From Corydoras sp. C115 (Eukaryota > Chordata > Actinopteri > Siluriformes > Callichthyidae): a DNA stretch of 64,000 nucleotides. The notes under the pieces are model-generated. The model did no database searches. It saw only the letters and a list, made by a program, of their open reading frames with translations, and was not told the DNA's origin. The stretch is taken from the NCBI GenBank assembly GCA_019802505.1, contig JAFMOC010000072.1, forward strand, positions 2,486,001 through 2,550,000, given 5' to 3'. The translations under genes were made by a program, and so were the position numbers. Position 1 is the first letter of the stretch. Every line of letters starts with the position of its first letter. This document shows positions 49,760 to 62,700 of this stretch, piece after piece.

Positions 49760-52700
49760 ATGCGTGGACCAGTGCGCTGGGTTTTATGGGATGTTAAGGA
49801 TACTCTACTGAAGGTGCGCCGCTCTGTAGGAGAACAGTACTGCAGGGAGGCTGCTCGTATCGGACTAAAGTTATTACCGATGCAAGTAGAGAGTGCATTT
49901 CGTCAAGCTTCATCATCAGCACTCTCGACTTTTTCCGAACTACGGCATTGCTCAGGGCATGAATGGTCAATTGTGGTGGACAACAGTGGTGAAAAAGACC
50001 TTCTCTCAATGTGGGGTGCAGGACCCAGCTCTACTCAACACGCTTGCCGGGAATCTCTACCAAAACTTTAGTGGTCCAGAGAACTGGGAGGTAAGAAAAA
50101 TTGCCCCTATGACTTAACTGTTACTTTATGCTATGCTTTGTGTTTAGCTTAAACCTTAAATATTTTAAGCATTTCAGTTCATCACATTTTCAATAAGCAA
50201 TTGTAAAGTTAAGTAAAGCTGACTACAGTTAAAAATGTTATAAAACTATGTTTAAACAGTTAAAAAAAACAATTAAAATGCTACATGTTTTCTGTGAAAC
50301 CTTTATGTATTTGCAAAAAATATTTGCATTTACATTGTCATCCATTTAGCAGACACTTTATTCCAGGAACAATAAAAGTCAGTCTGGCTTTTTACCTCTA
50401 CTGAAGTACACAGACCTCTAGTGTAGCAACTGAATAAATGTGCAGAAATGATGGCAAACGTTAATACACGAGTCGGAATGACAATCTTTGAAATTTAGAC
50501 TGACTAAATTCACATCAAGGCGGCACGGTGGCTTAGTGGTTTAGCACGTTCGCCTCTCAGCACTAGGGATTCCCGGTTCGAATCCCCCTCTGGGTGGAGT
50601 TTCCATGTTCTCCCCGTGTCTGCGTGGGTTTCCTCCGGGTTCTCCGGTTTCCTCCCACAGTCTAAAAACATGGATCAAGTTAATTGAATTCTCAAAATTG
50701 CCCCATATAGAGTGTGTCTGTGTGAGTGAGTGTGTGCCCAGCGATGGATTGGCGCCCTGTCCTGGGTCTATCTGCCCAGCGCCCGAGACGTTCTACCCTG
50801 GATGGGCATGGGGAACCCCACCGCGACCCTAATAGAGGATAAAAGCGGGAGATAATGAATGAATGAATAAATTCACATCACGGCCTAATTGTTCAGTTCT
50901 GATAAAATTTGCACTGACGGTTTATAATTGCGGGCGGCACGGTGGTTTAGTGGTTTAGCACGTTCTCCTCTCAGCACTAGGGATTCCCGGTTCGAATCCC
51001 CATCTGGGTGGAGTTTCCATGTTCTCCTCGTGTCCGTGTGGGATCAAGTCAATTGAGTTCTCCAAATTGCCCCATATAGAGTGTGTGTGTGAGTGAGTGT
51101 GTGCCCAGCGATAGGATGGCGTCCTGTCCTGGGTCTATCTGCCCAGCGCCTGAGGCGTTCTCCCCTGGATGGGCATGGGGAACCCCACCGCGACCCTAAT
51201 AGAGGATAAAACGGAAGATAATGAATGAATGAATGATTTATAATTGCGGGTGGCTTAGTGATTAGCACGTTCGCCTCTCAGCGCTGGGGATTCCAGGTTC
51301 GAATTTCAATCTCAGTGGAGTTTCCATCCATGTTCTCCCCTTGTCTGTGTGGATTTCCTCCGGGTTCTCCGGTTGCCTCCCACAGTACAAAAACATGCAA
51401 GGTAAATTGAATGCTCTAAATTGCCCTAAATAAGTGTGTTTATGTGTGTCTGTGTGAGTGAGTGTACCCAGCGAGATATTGGCACCCTGTCCTGGGTGTA
51501 TCTGCCCAGCGCCCCAAATGTTTTCCCCCAAAACCTTAGTAGAGGATTAAGCAGAGGATAATGAATAAATTAATCAATTTATAATTGCAAGTAACCGAGA
51601 TCTGTACTCTTAAAATATGTCTTATAAACATCACTAATGTGCACTAATTGAAACATTTGTGCACAAATCACCTGCAGCATTACCCAAGAATGTCAAACTC
51701 AAACCAGCAAAAAAGTATCTTATATAAACATTTTGCTCCCTGAGCTCCGAATACAAGTGGTCCTTCAAAAAAAGCATTTCTTATGTCGTGGTTGCCAACA
51801 TACTCATCACAGTCTGGGATCCAGTTACTCAGGACATATTACAACTGGGTGTTTAGTGGGCCAATTACCACTTCTGTGATAACTTCTGTTTCAATAACTA
51901 AAAATAACTTCTGTTTCAAAATAATTAAAGCATAATTAAAAGCTGTGCCCAGCGATGGATTGGCGCCCTGTACTGGGTCCATCTGCCCAGCGCCCGAGAC
52001 GTTCTCCCCTGGATGGGCATGGGGAACCCCACCGCAACCCTAATAGAGGATAAAGCGGGAGATAATGAATTAATGAATGAATTAAAAGCTAATTATTATT
52101 TATAATAATAACAATTATAAACTTACCTTCCAAAATAGAGGTGTCTTAAAGGCATTTTTTTATTTACTTGTTTACTTATTTGATTTCAAATTGCAAGTCA
52201 TCATCAGTCCTCAAAACAGTTTTACACCAAGAGGTAACTTATCTTTAATTTATGTTAATCGCTATTCTGTGAGGATAAACGACTTAGATGCTTAGAGAAA
52301 AATAAATAATAAATAAAAGACATAATGCCCAGCGATAGATTGGCGCCCTGTCCTGGGTGTATCTGCCCAGCGCCCGAAACGTTCTCCCCTGGATGGGTAT
52401 GGGAAACCCCCCCGCGACCCTAATAGAGGATAAAGTGGAAGATAATGAATGAAATACATAATTTTCAAGAATATTTATTTTTAATACACTGAGAAAACAA
52501 AACATTTTACAACAAAATGCACTGATATAAAAGATCACTAATGCTTGCTTTTTGTCATTAGGTTTTTTCAGACTCGGCCTCCGCTCTGAAATCCTGTACA
52601 GACCTGGGAATGAAGCAGGGTGTGGTCTCCAACTTTGACAGTCGCCTACAAGGGGTACTTCAAAACTGTGGCCTTTTAAATCATTTTCAATTTCTGCTGA

Positions 52701-52954
52701 CTTCAGAGGAGGCTGCGGTGGCCAAGCCAGACACAGGCATTTTTATCCTTGCCCTGAAAAAATGTGGTGTGCCAGCCAAACATGTAGCTCACATCGGGGA
52801 CCATTATATAAACGATTATCTGACCTCTCGATCGTTAGGTATTCAGGGCTATTTGCTCAACAGACATGGGCATCAAAATCACCCTGAGATTCCCCCAGAA
52901 CACACGTTACAAAGCCTTAATGAACTACCAGCTCGACTACAAGAGGATTGCTGA
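49760..52954 (+). CDS. hdhd3: hdhd3, HAD-like hydrolase domain-containing protein 3, apparent frameshift
   Basis: Two coding exons: 49760-50090 and 52562-52954, joined in phase 0 with GT/AG borders. Exon 1 follows an acceptor at 49754-49755, so an upstream non-coding exon is likely. The start MRGPVRWVLWDVKDTLLKVR carries HAD motif I (WDVKDT). After FRQA the frame shifts by one base near 49910 and resumes as LFPNYGIAQGMNGQLWW up to NWE at the exon end. Exon 2 has VVSNFDSRL (motif II), AKPDTGIF (motif III) and IGDHYINDY (motif IV). Apart from the shift, length and motif order fit the family. HAD proteins are mostly phosphatases; the substrate of HDHD3 is not known to me. With the shift the protein would stop after about 104 residues, so this is either a disabled gene or a one-base sequence error. 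Five SINE copies fill the single intron seen. Confidence 0.88.
50518..50867 (+). mobile_element. V-SINE in hdhd3 intron, copy 1
   Basis: Flanked by taaattcacatca (50505-50517 and 50868-50880). Confidence 0.96.
50942..51236 (+). mobile_element. V-SINE in hdhd3 intron, copy 2
   Basis: Lies between the first and second of three copies of tttataattgc. The core is shortened ('gtgtgggatcaagtcaattg'). Confidence 0.93.
51248..51577 (+). mobile_element. V-SINE in hdhd3 intron, copy 3, decayed
   Basis: Lies between the second and third tttataattgc. It is visibly older than copy 2, so copy 2 entered its left target duplication. Confidence 0.88.
51945..52079 (+). mobile_element. V-SINE in hdhd3 intron, copy 4, 5'-truncated
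   Basis: Starts at 'gtgcccagcgatggattgg'. Flanked by aattaaaagct (51934-51944 and 52080-52090), so the truncation happened at insertion. Confidence 0.93.
52327..52455 (+). mobile_element. V-SINE in hdhd3 intron, copy 5, 5'-truncated
   Basis: Starts at 'gcccagcgatagattgg', nearly the same point as copy 4. Flanked by acataat (52320-52326 and 52456-52462). Confidence 0.9.
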
Positions 52955-53344
52955 TTAGTGACACTGCTGCTTTATAACTGTGTGTATATAATTTAAGTTG
53001 TACTGTAATTTAAAACTTCTAATTATTTGGAAAATGTCTAAATATTTGTACCCAAAATCTTAACCTTCAAATGTAATCTAGATTAAAAAAAAAGGTTTTC
53101 CCTTATGACATCCAAGCAATTAATAAAAAATTTAAACTGTTCTGAAATTTTATTTTAAAAAGATTTTAGACTACAATGTACTCTTGAAGATCAAAGGGCC
53201 ATATATTTTTTCTGGAACACATCTAAAGAATTCGAAAATGTAATGTAATGTATATAAGCTGCATCTCTTAAGCGTCCCCACTCAATATATCTGTTGTTTA
53301 TACGTAAAAAATATATTTGGTGTTATTTTCATTTACAGCACATT

Positions 53345-53684
53345 CATTCATTCATTCATTCATTATCTCCCGCTTTATCCTCTATTAGGGTCGCGGTGGG
53401 GTTCCCCATGCCCATCCAGGGGAGAACGTCTCGGGCGCAGGGCAGATAGACCCAGGACAGGGCGCCAATCCATCGCTGGGCACACACTCACTCACACAGA
53501 CACACTCTATATGGGGCAATTTCTGAGAATTCAATTGACTTGTTCCATGTTTTTGGACTGTGGGAGGAAACCGGAGAACCCGGAGGAAACCCACGCGGAC
53601 AGAACATGGAATCTCCACCCAGATTGGGATTCAAACCGGGAATCCCTAGCGCTGAGAGGAGAACGTGCTAACCACTAAGCCACC
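53345..53684 (-). mobile_element. V-SINE downstream of hdhd3
   Basis: Flanked by atttacagcacatt (53331-53344 and 53685-53698). The last bases of the head are missing. Confidence 0.95.
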
Positions 53685-53699
53685 ATTTACAGCACATTA

Positions 53700-54157
53700 A
53701 AAATACAAATGGTGTTCTCTCAATGTGGGGTGCAGGAACCAGCTCTCCTTTAAAAGGCTCAGAGGATTATATTTTAGAAATATTTCATCTCACTTTCAGT
53801 TTGTTCTGGATAAAAGCATCCAGAAAGTTTATGTAAATTGTCATATTTCAAAATTTGAAATATGTAGCTCCAATATGGATAAGGACAGTCAATTTTCCAT
53901 TTCTTTAAAATAAAATAAAAACTAATGTGTGTTTCGATTTCAATTAAACACTTAATGGCAACCACATTGTTTTTACACTTCTTATTTATCAGTTTCACTT
54001 CCCCTGTGGATGCACTTTAAAGTTAAAAAATGTTAAACTTTATGCCCTAAAAGTTTAAAATTACAGGCTGTTTCACTGCATTATTACGCCGTAGATAACT
54101 TTTAATTATGGTAAATCTCTATTATGCCAATTTCACTTTCTACACAAAGTAAACTAC
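53700..54157. other. Non-genic stretch
   Basis: No gene seen. 'tctcaatgtggggtgcagga' at 53718-53738 repeats part of hdhd3 exon 1 (50009-50030), a small duplicated scrap. About 54065-54120 weakly resembles 6011-6075. Confidence 0.4.
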
Positions 54158-54360
54158 TAGAGGGCGAGGTTGCTCAGTGGTTAGGGTGTTGGGCTGTCAA
54201 TTTGAAGGTTGGGGGTTCAAATCCCAGGTCCACTGAAGTTACCAATGTGGGTTCTTGAGCAAGGCCCTTAACCCTCATTGCTCCAGGGATGTTGTGATTA
54301 ACCCTGTGCTCACCTTGTAAGTCGCTTTGGATTAAAGTGTCTGCTAAATGGAATGCAAAT
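54158..54360 (+). mobile_element. Second tRNA-derived SINE family, copy 3
   Basis: 'ggttgctcagtggttagggt' head, B-box 'gggttcaaatcccaggtcc', tail 'aagtcgctttggattaaagt' and 'gtctgctaaatg'. Full length and in the opposite orientation to copies 1 and 2. Confidence 0.9.
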
Positions 54361-57300
54361 GCAGTTAAAATAATTAAAGGCAACTTTAGTTGCAGGCAAC
54401 TTGCAACGATATTCAGCCTTAAAATCTTGGTTGGTACATATGAAGTCATGCATGTTATTCTTGTATTTAAATGACTGTATTTAAATAATAAAATCATGAT
54501 CAAGCCATAATGCAGTTTAATTTTTTTTGGAATTAATATTAAGTATACATAAAGTGGTCAGGAAAGCAAAAAAAAAAAAAAAAAAAAAAAACTTGAGCTG
54601 ATAACTAAACAAAGACTTTCAAATGAAATCCAAAACAATCAGAGATGATGTGCACATTTCTCCACTCTCACCCCTGTACACCTTAAACACTTTAATTTTT
54701 TTCTGTTGTATGCAACATCTTACATCTTAGTTGCATTAGTATGCAACTAATAATAATTGATACATACAATTTTTGAAATTATCATGTCACAAAAGAATAC
54801 ATCACAATCTGAACAACAGAAAAGTCTTTGAAACACTTCACTTTGGTCATTATAGATGAAAAACAAATTTCTTTAAATGTTGTACTAAATGTTGCCTGCT
54901 CTTATTTAGCTGCTTTCCCTCTGAACATTCTTATTTGTTTTTTTTTTTATTATACATGAAGTGTCAATAAATAGTTCAAAAGATTAAACAGATAAACTTA
55001 TTCATAAAGAAGTGATGTTTTGTATAATACATTTTCCAAATATACATTTCAGTGAGGTCTTTAACTGAAGTGCTTAGTTTCAGCACACTCATGATCAATG
55101 ATCGACATAATTATTTACACATTATTATTTAGTTTAAATTAGAACATTAGAACATGACAGAAGACTTGAGGGTTATGTTGATCTATGTTTATCGTGGGTA
55201 AAAATGCTCTGCTATTCATAAAAGTATCAGAATGTTTAGGGTTACAGTAAATTCATTTCTTTTTTAACTACTCCAGTTAATCTCATGCATGTGGTTTATG
55301 TGAAAATACGTAGAGGTAAAAATGTAACTTCTATAAAGTGAATCTTGTGTATATAAAAATGTATTAAAATCCACATCCCTAAAACTTTAAATTCAAGCAA
55401 TTTACATATGCCAGATTCAAACCTGAATGGCTGGAAAGACTAAAACTTCGATACTTTTAAGAAAAGAGCATTAATCCCACTCACAGTGCAGGTCAGTGGT
55501 TTTTAAATACATAATGCCAGTGCACAGTCCAATGAGTGAAAACGTTGCCTTTTTTAACTTTTTTTTCAGCATTTTAAAGCCATTTTATAAAGTAGTAAAA
55601 GTACAAAACATGAATTCTTATTTAATTCCCACACAAGTCTGTCAGTCATTATTGGGTTTTATCACGATATTGTTGAATTTAAGAACTATGGAAATTAAGT
55701 ATAATGTGTAATGCACATAGTATCTGAATAAGGCACAACATTGGATTAGACTATTGGAATTATCTAATGTAAGAATTAAGATTCTTCACCCTTTTGTGAG
55801 TAGTGACGTTTGAATAAAAGTTATATTTAAAACTAAATCTTCTGTACATTTCCCAGATGAAATTTGGACACACCCACTTATGTTTTTAACCATTTTAAAT
55901 ATTGTATAAAGACTTGTTACAAAAATAAGTAAACACTGTACCAGCCAACCAGCAGTTTTTTTTGTTTTTTTTTTTTTTTTTTTGTTTTTTAGTAAGTCCT
56001 GAATGGTCTAAAAGTGCTTATCAGTTTAAGGCTTAGTTTCATTGCTTTAACTTTATCTAACATTGAATGACTGTACACAAATTATTTCATTACTGCGATA
56101 CATAAATGTGAAACAAATGAGTCTAAACATTGTCAGGCTGTATAATATTTGGTTAAAATGTACCTCAATCCATAAACTTGCGTTTCAAAATTACAGCTGT
56201 GATCCTCTTCTTTTATTTTTTTGGTTCTTGAAAGAGCTCTTTGGAAGCTTTGGAGAGTCACAAGCCAACTTTTTTAACAGAAATATCCTTCAAAACAGAT
56301 GCAGTCTTACAAAGTCTTCACAATCACCTCCATCGGTAGCAACCCAGTGCCAAAATGACAAACTGTCTTTCACCTTTTTAGCTTTTTGATCCATCAAAAT
56401 AAAGTTGAGGCAAAAGTGCAAATTGTTCAGCAGAGGATGCATTTGAGGAAAATCCATGCAAAAGCTGATGGTCTGCAGATGCAAAACATACAGTGCAGCC
56501 CCACCACGCACACATTACAGCATTCATCTCAAACCACTGAAGAGGAAAGATCACAAGATAAATCAGGAAAAAAAACATTTTTACAAACATTAATGATAAT
56601 ATAGATACACATTTTAACTAAAAAGAGAATTGGGTTAAAAGAATAAAAAATAATTTTTTAAAATTCTCTAATTTGTAAGTCGCTTTGGATAAAAGCATCT
56701 GCTAAATGACAATGTAATGTTATGTAAAAATTGCTATTATGTAATTTATGTAATTATTGGTCACCACTTATGGTTAACACAGATTGAAAAACACCAAGCC
56801 CAATCCACCTGTAGTTTTAATGTATGTAGGTCACATGAATGTATGGTTTAGATATTTTATAAGTTGTTTCTTACTAATTACATGTTTTGAAATATATTTT
56901 GCTATTAAAAATTTTTGTTACAGTGAAAAAATAATGATACAGTCAAGGGGGAAATCAAGTATGCCATCACTACATTATTTTATACATTAGATCATAGAGA
57001 CTATTTTACAAATTTGAGATCAGGGGAGAAAAAATTAAATTAAATAAAATACAAAAATATATAATAAACTTGTGCAGAGCTGGAGACAGTTTATGTTTGG
57101 ATTGAATCAGATTTAATAGGTAGAGTCTGTGTATAAAACTATTGCAATACACAATTCCAGAGATAAAAACAAAAATGTAAAATCCACTGAGATTTATTGG
57201 TATTGGTAAAAACCAAAAAAAAAAAGATTTTTTTTATTTTACAAACGGTATTTTTGTACAAGATTTTGTACAAAAAAATTAAATAATGTACATAGAAGCC

Positions 57301-57700
57301 ATCTAATCATTTGCATACTTTAAAGAGATGACTTACATCGTTAAAGATACTTTACAAGCCACATCTTTTATGATTCATTTATCCAGCTGTTTTATGTTAT
57401 AACAGAAAAGAACCTTAGCCCTTTGATTTTATTTGGGCCAACTAACTTTTAGGGGGCATTAAAAAAGCTCAGCTAATCCTATCTTTCTATTCAATCCTCT
57501 CTTGGTTTCTGCTCAACAATTGTGTCACAATGCAGAGAAAATATGTGAAACGATTCGGATGACAAATCAGATTAAAAGTTTGCCAGAGCAAATCAACATG
57601 ACGCACTGTGACTAACACAGAGTTCATCACTACTGTTGCTGTTTAACCAAATTCCCACAATTCCACCTCTAGGTGCATAATTAAATTAGGAGATTTTAAT
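54361..57700. other. Long non-coding stretch, possibly tgfa 3' UTR and flank
   Basis: No V-SINE and no convincing coding exon in more than 3 kb, in contrast to the rest of the right half. It lies downstream of the last recognisable tgfa exon; mammalian TGFA has a long 3' UTR, so part may be transcribed. Overlapping open frames at 56.3-56.6 kb were not recognised. There are A/T runs at 54567-54590 and 55958-55990, and a 40-bp piece of the second SINE family at about 56675-56720. Confidence 0.4.
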
Positions 57701-57704
57701 TTCC

Positions 57705-59687
57705 ACTGCAGACGAAACATGTCTGGATAAACAGTACAACTTAAAAAGTGTCCCTCAATCTCGAAATAACACAATCACAAGACAGAGGGGTGTATTCAGT
57801 GACAGACTGAGATCTCGTTCCTGCCCCACATACAGGCTGAGGACATCACACAAAGCTTTAGGAGCATAATCTGGGGCTGTTTTTAAAAAATAAAATAAAA
57901 CATATCACCTGTCTATTACATCTGATCTTTCTCACTTTTTTTAATTTTAAAATATTATATTATATTATTACTATTATCTTTATGATGCAAATACATACAT
58001 ACATACATACATACACATACATACTGCCTGGTCCAAAAAAAGATGGCGCCACCAAAGAAAAAAAAAATAAAAAAAAATGTCACATGCTGAGGTCACAGCT
58101 CATTTTCTTTATTTATTATGATTTGTTTGCGTTTTTGAAAGCACTTATTATCGTCTGCTTCTTGCTGTAATTTTTGTTCACTGTAATTCAAATGTAACTC
58201 AAACGTTTAAAAACTGAATTAAAGTTGTGTTTAGCAACTTGTACAAGCTTTTAACTTTCTGTGGAAATATAACATGTTAAAAGTCAAGAGTGATATTAAA
58301 TACATTTTTGAGTATAATTTTTCATGTCAAAAAGTTCTGCATGTCAAAAAAAAAAAATCTGTAGCTAAAATTAATTTAGCTACAACCTCAGATGTAAAGC
58401 AATGCAATTAAGTGCACCCCATAAACTAATACCTTGAAGAAGAAATAACAAATGATTTGTTTGTAATTATTTGTATATTTTCTAGGTCTCTGGAGGAATT
58501 CTAGCTCATGCTTCTTTACAGCATTGCTTTAGTTAAAGTGTCGCTTTTAGCCTTTACTATTTTTTACTGCCCAAACACAGCATTTTAAATGATTGGAGTT
58601 TCAACCAAACTTAAACTGTTGTTTAGATGGCCTCTAATTTATCTTTAGAATGCTCAAGAAGTAAATGGTCGACTCTGATATTGACTGCAATGTGCCACGG
58701 ACCAGTGACTGCAAAACTATTACAAATAATCATCCGTTTACCACTATGCTTGACTACACTAGAAAACACAAGATAAACTACCAAATGCTATGGTAAAATC
58801 TTATTCCACAAATATTTCTTCCCTTTTAGAAAGAAACACATTTTTGTCATTTGAAATGTTAGATTGTAATTGGGATTAAATATGTAGCCCTGTTACAAGA
58901 TACTGTTATGGTGGTCAACAGCTACCACCTTTCTGTTGTTTTAATGTTGCTTCTGACAGTTCTTTATCCAGTCAGCAATTTATAAAATCTACTGAAGTTG
59001 TTTTCTTTGTATGATGTTGGTAAATACTGTTCATGCAGAAACACCTATTAGTTGTAGTTATTAACTATTAAATATTATCTATTTAATGACTATCTGTCAT
59101 AATTTATGTGTTTAAGGAAGAAGAAAAACCAGCTATTTGAAGGTGCAATACAAATAGTAAAAGCCAAAGATTTTATGATCAAGATACAACTATTAAAAGG
59201 TGGCACTGTACCTGTCTCGTGACAGAAGGCTGTCCCACCTTTTAGAATGCTGTTCGTATTTTCTGAAAACCAGGACAGGACTGGACCTTGCCTACAGAAT
59301 TGCCGTCTCCACCAACAGCTAGAATAAAAAAAATATATAAATAAATGGATTAATATGAGACATAAACTTCCAATTACAAACATACAAATTTCTGAGACTA
59401 CTGATCACCTTTAAATGACTGACTATCAGCTTTTCTTAATCTTCTTTAAGACTTAAGTGTGTGATCCAGTCTGAAGGTGCATTTGGTCATTATCTTGCTT
59501 TAAAGTAAATAAATAAATAAATATATAACAGAGAAATGCACATTAGTGTTTTTTTAATGTAGTCATTTGTGTTTGACATCAAAACCTGAACACTATAAAG
59601 TTTGTGTATGCAATTAATAAAACACACATTGATAATTGGCAATTAAAAAAAGCACATTGATAAACTATCCATTTTGAGTATGTGTGT

Positions 59688-59772
<85 letters not shown>

Positions 59773-62700
59773 ACACACACGTACAAACAGAAACACACAT
59801 GTACAAGCAAGCACAAGAGTAAAATTGACGAACAAGGTATAAAAACGTTTTTTTCAGAAATAATCAAATCACCGGGCGGCACGGTGGCTTAGTGGTCAGC
59901 ATGTTCTCCTGTCAGCACTATGGATTCCCGGTTCGAATCCCCATCTGGGTGGAGTTTCCATGTTCTCCCCGTGTCCGCGTGGGTTTCCTCCGGGTTCTCC
60001 GGTTTCCTCCCACAGTCCAAAAACATGGATCAAGTCAATTGAGTTCTCCAAATTCCCCCATATAGAGTGTGTATGCGTGCGTGTCTGTGTGAGTGAGTGT
60101 GTGTGTGTGCCCAGCGATAGATTGGTGCCCTGTCCTGGGTGTATCTTTGTAAAACACTGTTCAAGTGACATGCTATACCCCTTACAAAAAAAACTATGTT
60201 GATTAATGTAGGCAAAATAATCTCTTAAAAAAATCAAGTGTTAATACATTGTTCTGTAATTTAGATATCCAGTGTAGATATGTATATTCTGGCAATACTG
60301 ACATTACTACACTAAACGAAAGGGAAAATATTCCTTTCTTTTTAACTTACTTTATTATGATGCAGAGCAAAATCAACAGGATGCTACCCAATATACACAG
60401 AACAAATATAGTGGCTACTGTTTGCTCTCTCTGGTTGGTTGCCACTATAGCCAAAAGGTCAGCATGTTCACAACGGATACCTATAAATCCTGTGTGGCAC
60501 CTACAATCACAAGCAAAAAAGATATCAGTTTTTAATATAGAGTAATACTCCCTACATATGTTAATAATGGCCATTGGTAAAATAACTTTAAATTACCACA
60601 TGACTACAAAACCACATGAACCACAATTATTGACCTTACATTAAAAGTGCAAGTCTCTGCTCAGCAGTAACACACATACATACCAAATAACTGCAAAATG
60701 CCATTTTATTTGGAAATTACACATAGAATAATTATTTTAAATGCTTAAAATAATATTATCACCATCATCATTCCAGTCCCAAAGAAAGCATGGCCTTACT
60801 ACATTTGGTTATTTACCAGACACTTTTATCCAACGCGAATTACTGCAAAAACGTTTTCATGGACGGGGTCAGAACACAGGGTTGATCCAACAAACCTGGA
60901 GCAATGAGGGTTACGAGTATTGCTCAAGAATGCTCAACACTTTCACTGCTCCGCCTGCCCTCCCCCACACCTCTGGACCATTCATTCTACACTCAACACA
61001 CAAACTGATTACTGAATTCTGCAACGATAAGAACTGGACATGCACTCACCACTTACAAATCTATGTGCTTATTCAGTTTGCACTACTGTTATCTGCTAAT
61101 TTGCAATACTGCTTTTCCACATTTTGACAGCATATGTGCACTTTATTCTACTACGGTCACTTTACTGTTTACTCGGGGTATTAGTGAACATCCTTTTTTA
61201 ATGTAGGGTGTATTTAATTTTAAATGTTTAATGGGCCGTACGGTGGCTTAGTGGTTAGCACGTTCGCCTCTCAGCACTACGGATTCCCGGTTCGAATCCC
61301 CATCTGGGTGGAGTTTCCATGTTCTCCCCGTGTCTGCGTGGGTTTCCTCCGGGTTCTCCGGTTTCCTCCCACAGTCCAAAAACATGGATCAAGTCAACTG
61401 AGTTCTCCAAATTGCCCCATATAGAGTATGTTTGTGTAAGCGATGGATTGGTGCCCTGTCCTGGGTGTATCTGCCCTGTGCCTGAAATGTTCTCCCCTGG
61501 ATGAGCATAGGGAACCCCCCCCACGACACTATTCATTCATTCATCCATTATCTCCCGCTTTATCCTCTATTAGGGTCGCGGTGGGGTTCCCCATTCCCAT
61601 CGAGGGGAGAACGTTCCGTGCGCTGGGCAGATAGACCCAGGACAGGGCGCCAATCCATCGCTGGGCACACACTCACTCACACACACACACTCTATGTGGG
61701 GCGATTTTTGGAGCATTCAATTGACTTGATCCATGTTTTTGGACTGTGGGGGGAAACCGGAGAACCCGGAGAAAACCCACGCGGACACGGGGAGAACATG
61801 GAAACTCCACCCAGATGGGGATTCGAACCGGGAATCCCTAGTGCTGGGAGGCGAACGTGCCAACCACTAAGCCACCGTGCCAACCCCCCGACACTAATAT
61901 AGGATAAAGTGAAAGATAATGAATGGATGGAACTCTCGGCTTCAAGGTCACGGATACAAGTGGCAAAAATTAGTTTTCTCCACAAAGTGGCTGGGCTTTC
62001 CCTTAGAGACAGGGTAAGGAGTTTGGTCATTTAAAAGAGGTTTAATCAGGATAAGACCCTGGGAAAGACCCAGGACAACATGGAGAGATGATGTCTCTCG
62101 GTTGGCCTAGGAACATCTCGTATGCCTCCTGAATTGCTGGATCAGGTACCTGGGGATAGGGATGTCTTGGCTTCTTTGCTTAGGTTGCTGTCTCCACTAC
62201 CCAGACCAGGTTAAGTGGAGATAATGGATTATTTAAATAAAGTTATTATCTGGCCCACGGTGGCTTAGTGGTTAGCACATTCACCTCTCAGCGCTAGGGA
62301 TTCCCGGTTCAAATCCCAATCTGGGTGGAGTATCCATGTTCTCCCCGCGTGGGTTTCCTCCAGGTTCTCCGGTTTCCTCCCACAATCCAAAAACATGGAT
62401 CAAGGTCAACTGAGTTCTTCAAATTGCCCCATATAGAGCGCGTTTGTGTGAGTGAGCGTGTGCCCAGCGATAAATTGGCGCCCTGTCCTGGGTGTATTCC
62501 CCCCCCCCCCCGCGACCCTAGTAGAGGATAAAGCGAAAGGTAATGGATGGATTATATGGCCAACTTAATTTTTGCAAAAAAAAAAAAAATTTGTTGTTTT
62601 TTTTTAACCATTCCTTTACATTACAGCTTTTAACTATTTTGGAACAGATCATTCTGATCTTCATGTGGATTTTTTTTAGATTGTTTAATAAAAGATATCA

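Noticed and set aside
50518..50600. tRNA-like A and B boxes at SINE heads
   Set aside because: Part of the SINE promoter; no copy folds into a full tRNA with an anticodon arm and acceptor stem, so no tRNA genes are called.
53718..53738. Piece of hdhd3 exon 1 repeated downstream of the gene
   Set aside because: Only about 20 bp; too short to call a duplicated exon.
56063..56604. Cluster of overlapping open frames on both strands
   Set aside because: No recognisable domain, no consistent splice pattern, and frames overlap in all directions; more likely 3' UTR or flank of tgfa.
57780..57880. Alternative tgfa terminal exon with about 40 open codons after an 'aaacag' acceptor
   Set aside because: The tail would be much longer than in known TGFA proteins and shows no likeness. 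The shorter option at 57705 was preferred, but neither is firm.
59579..59892. Long open frames of alternating residues across the CA repeat (also at 9345-9532)
   Set aside because: Produced by dinucleotide repeats, with no other coding evidence.
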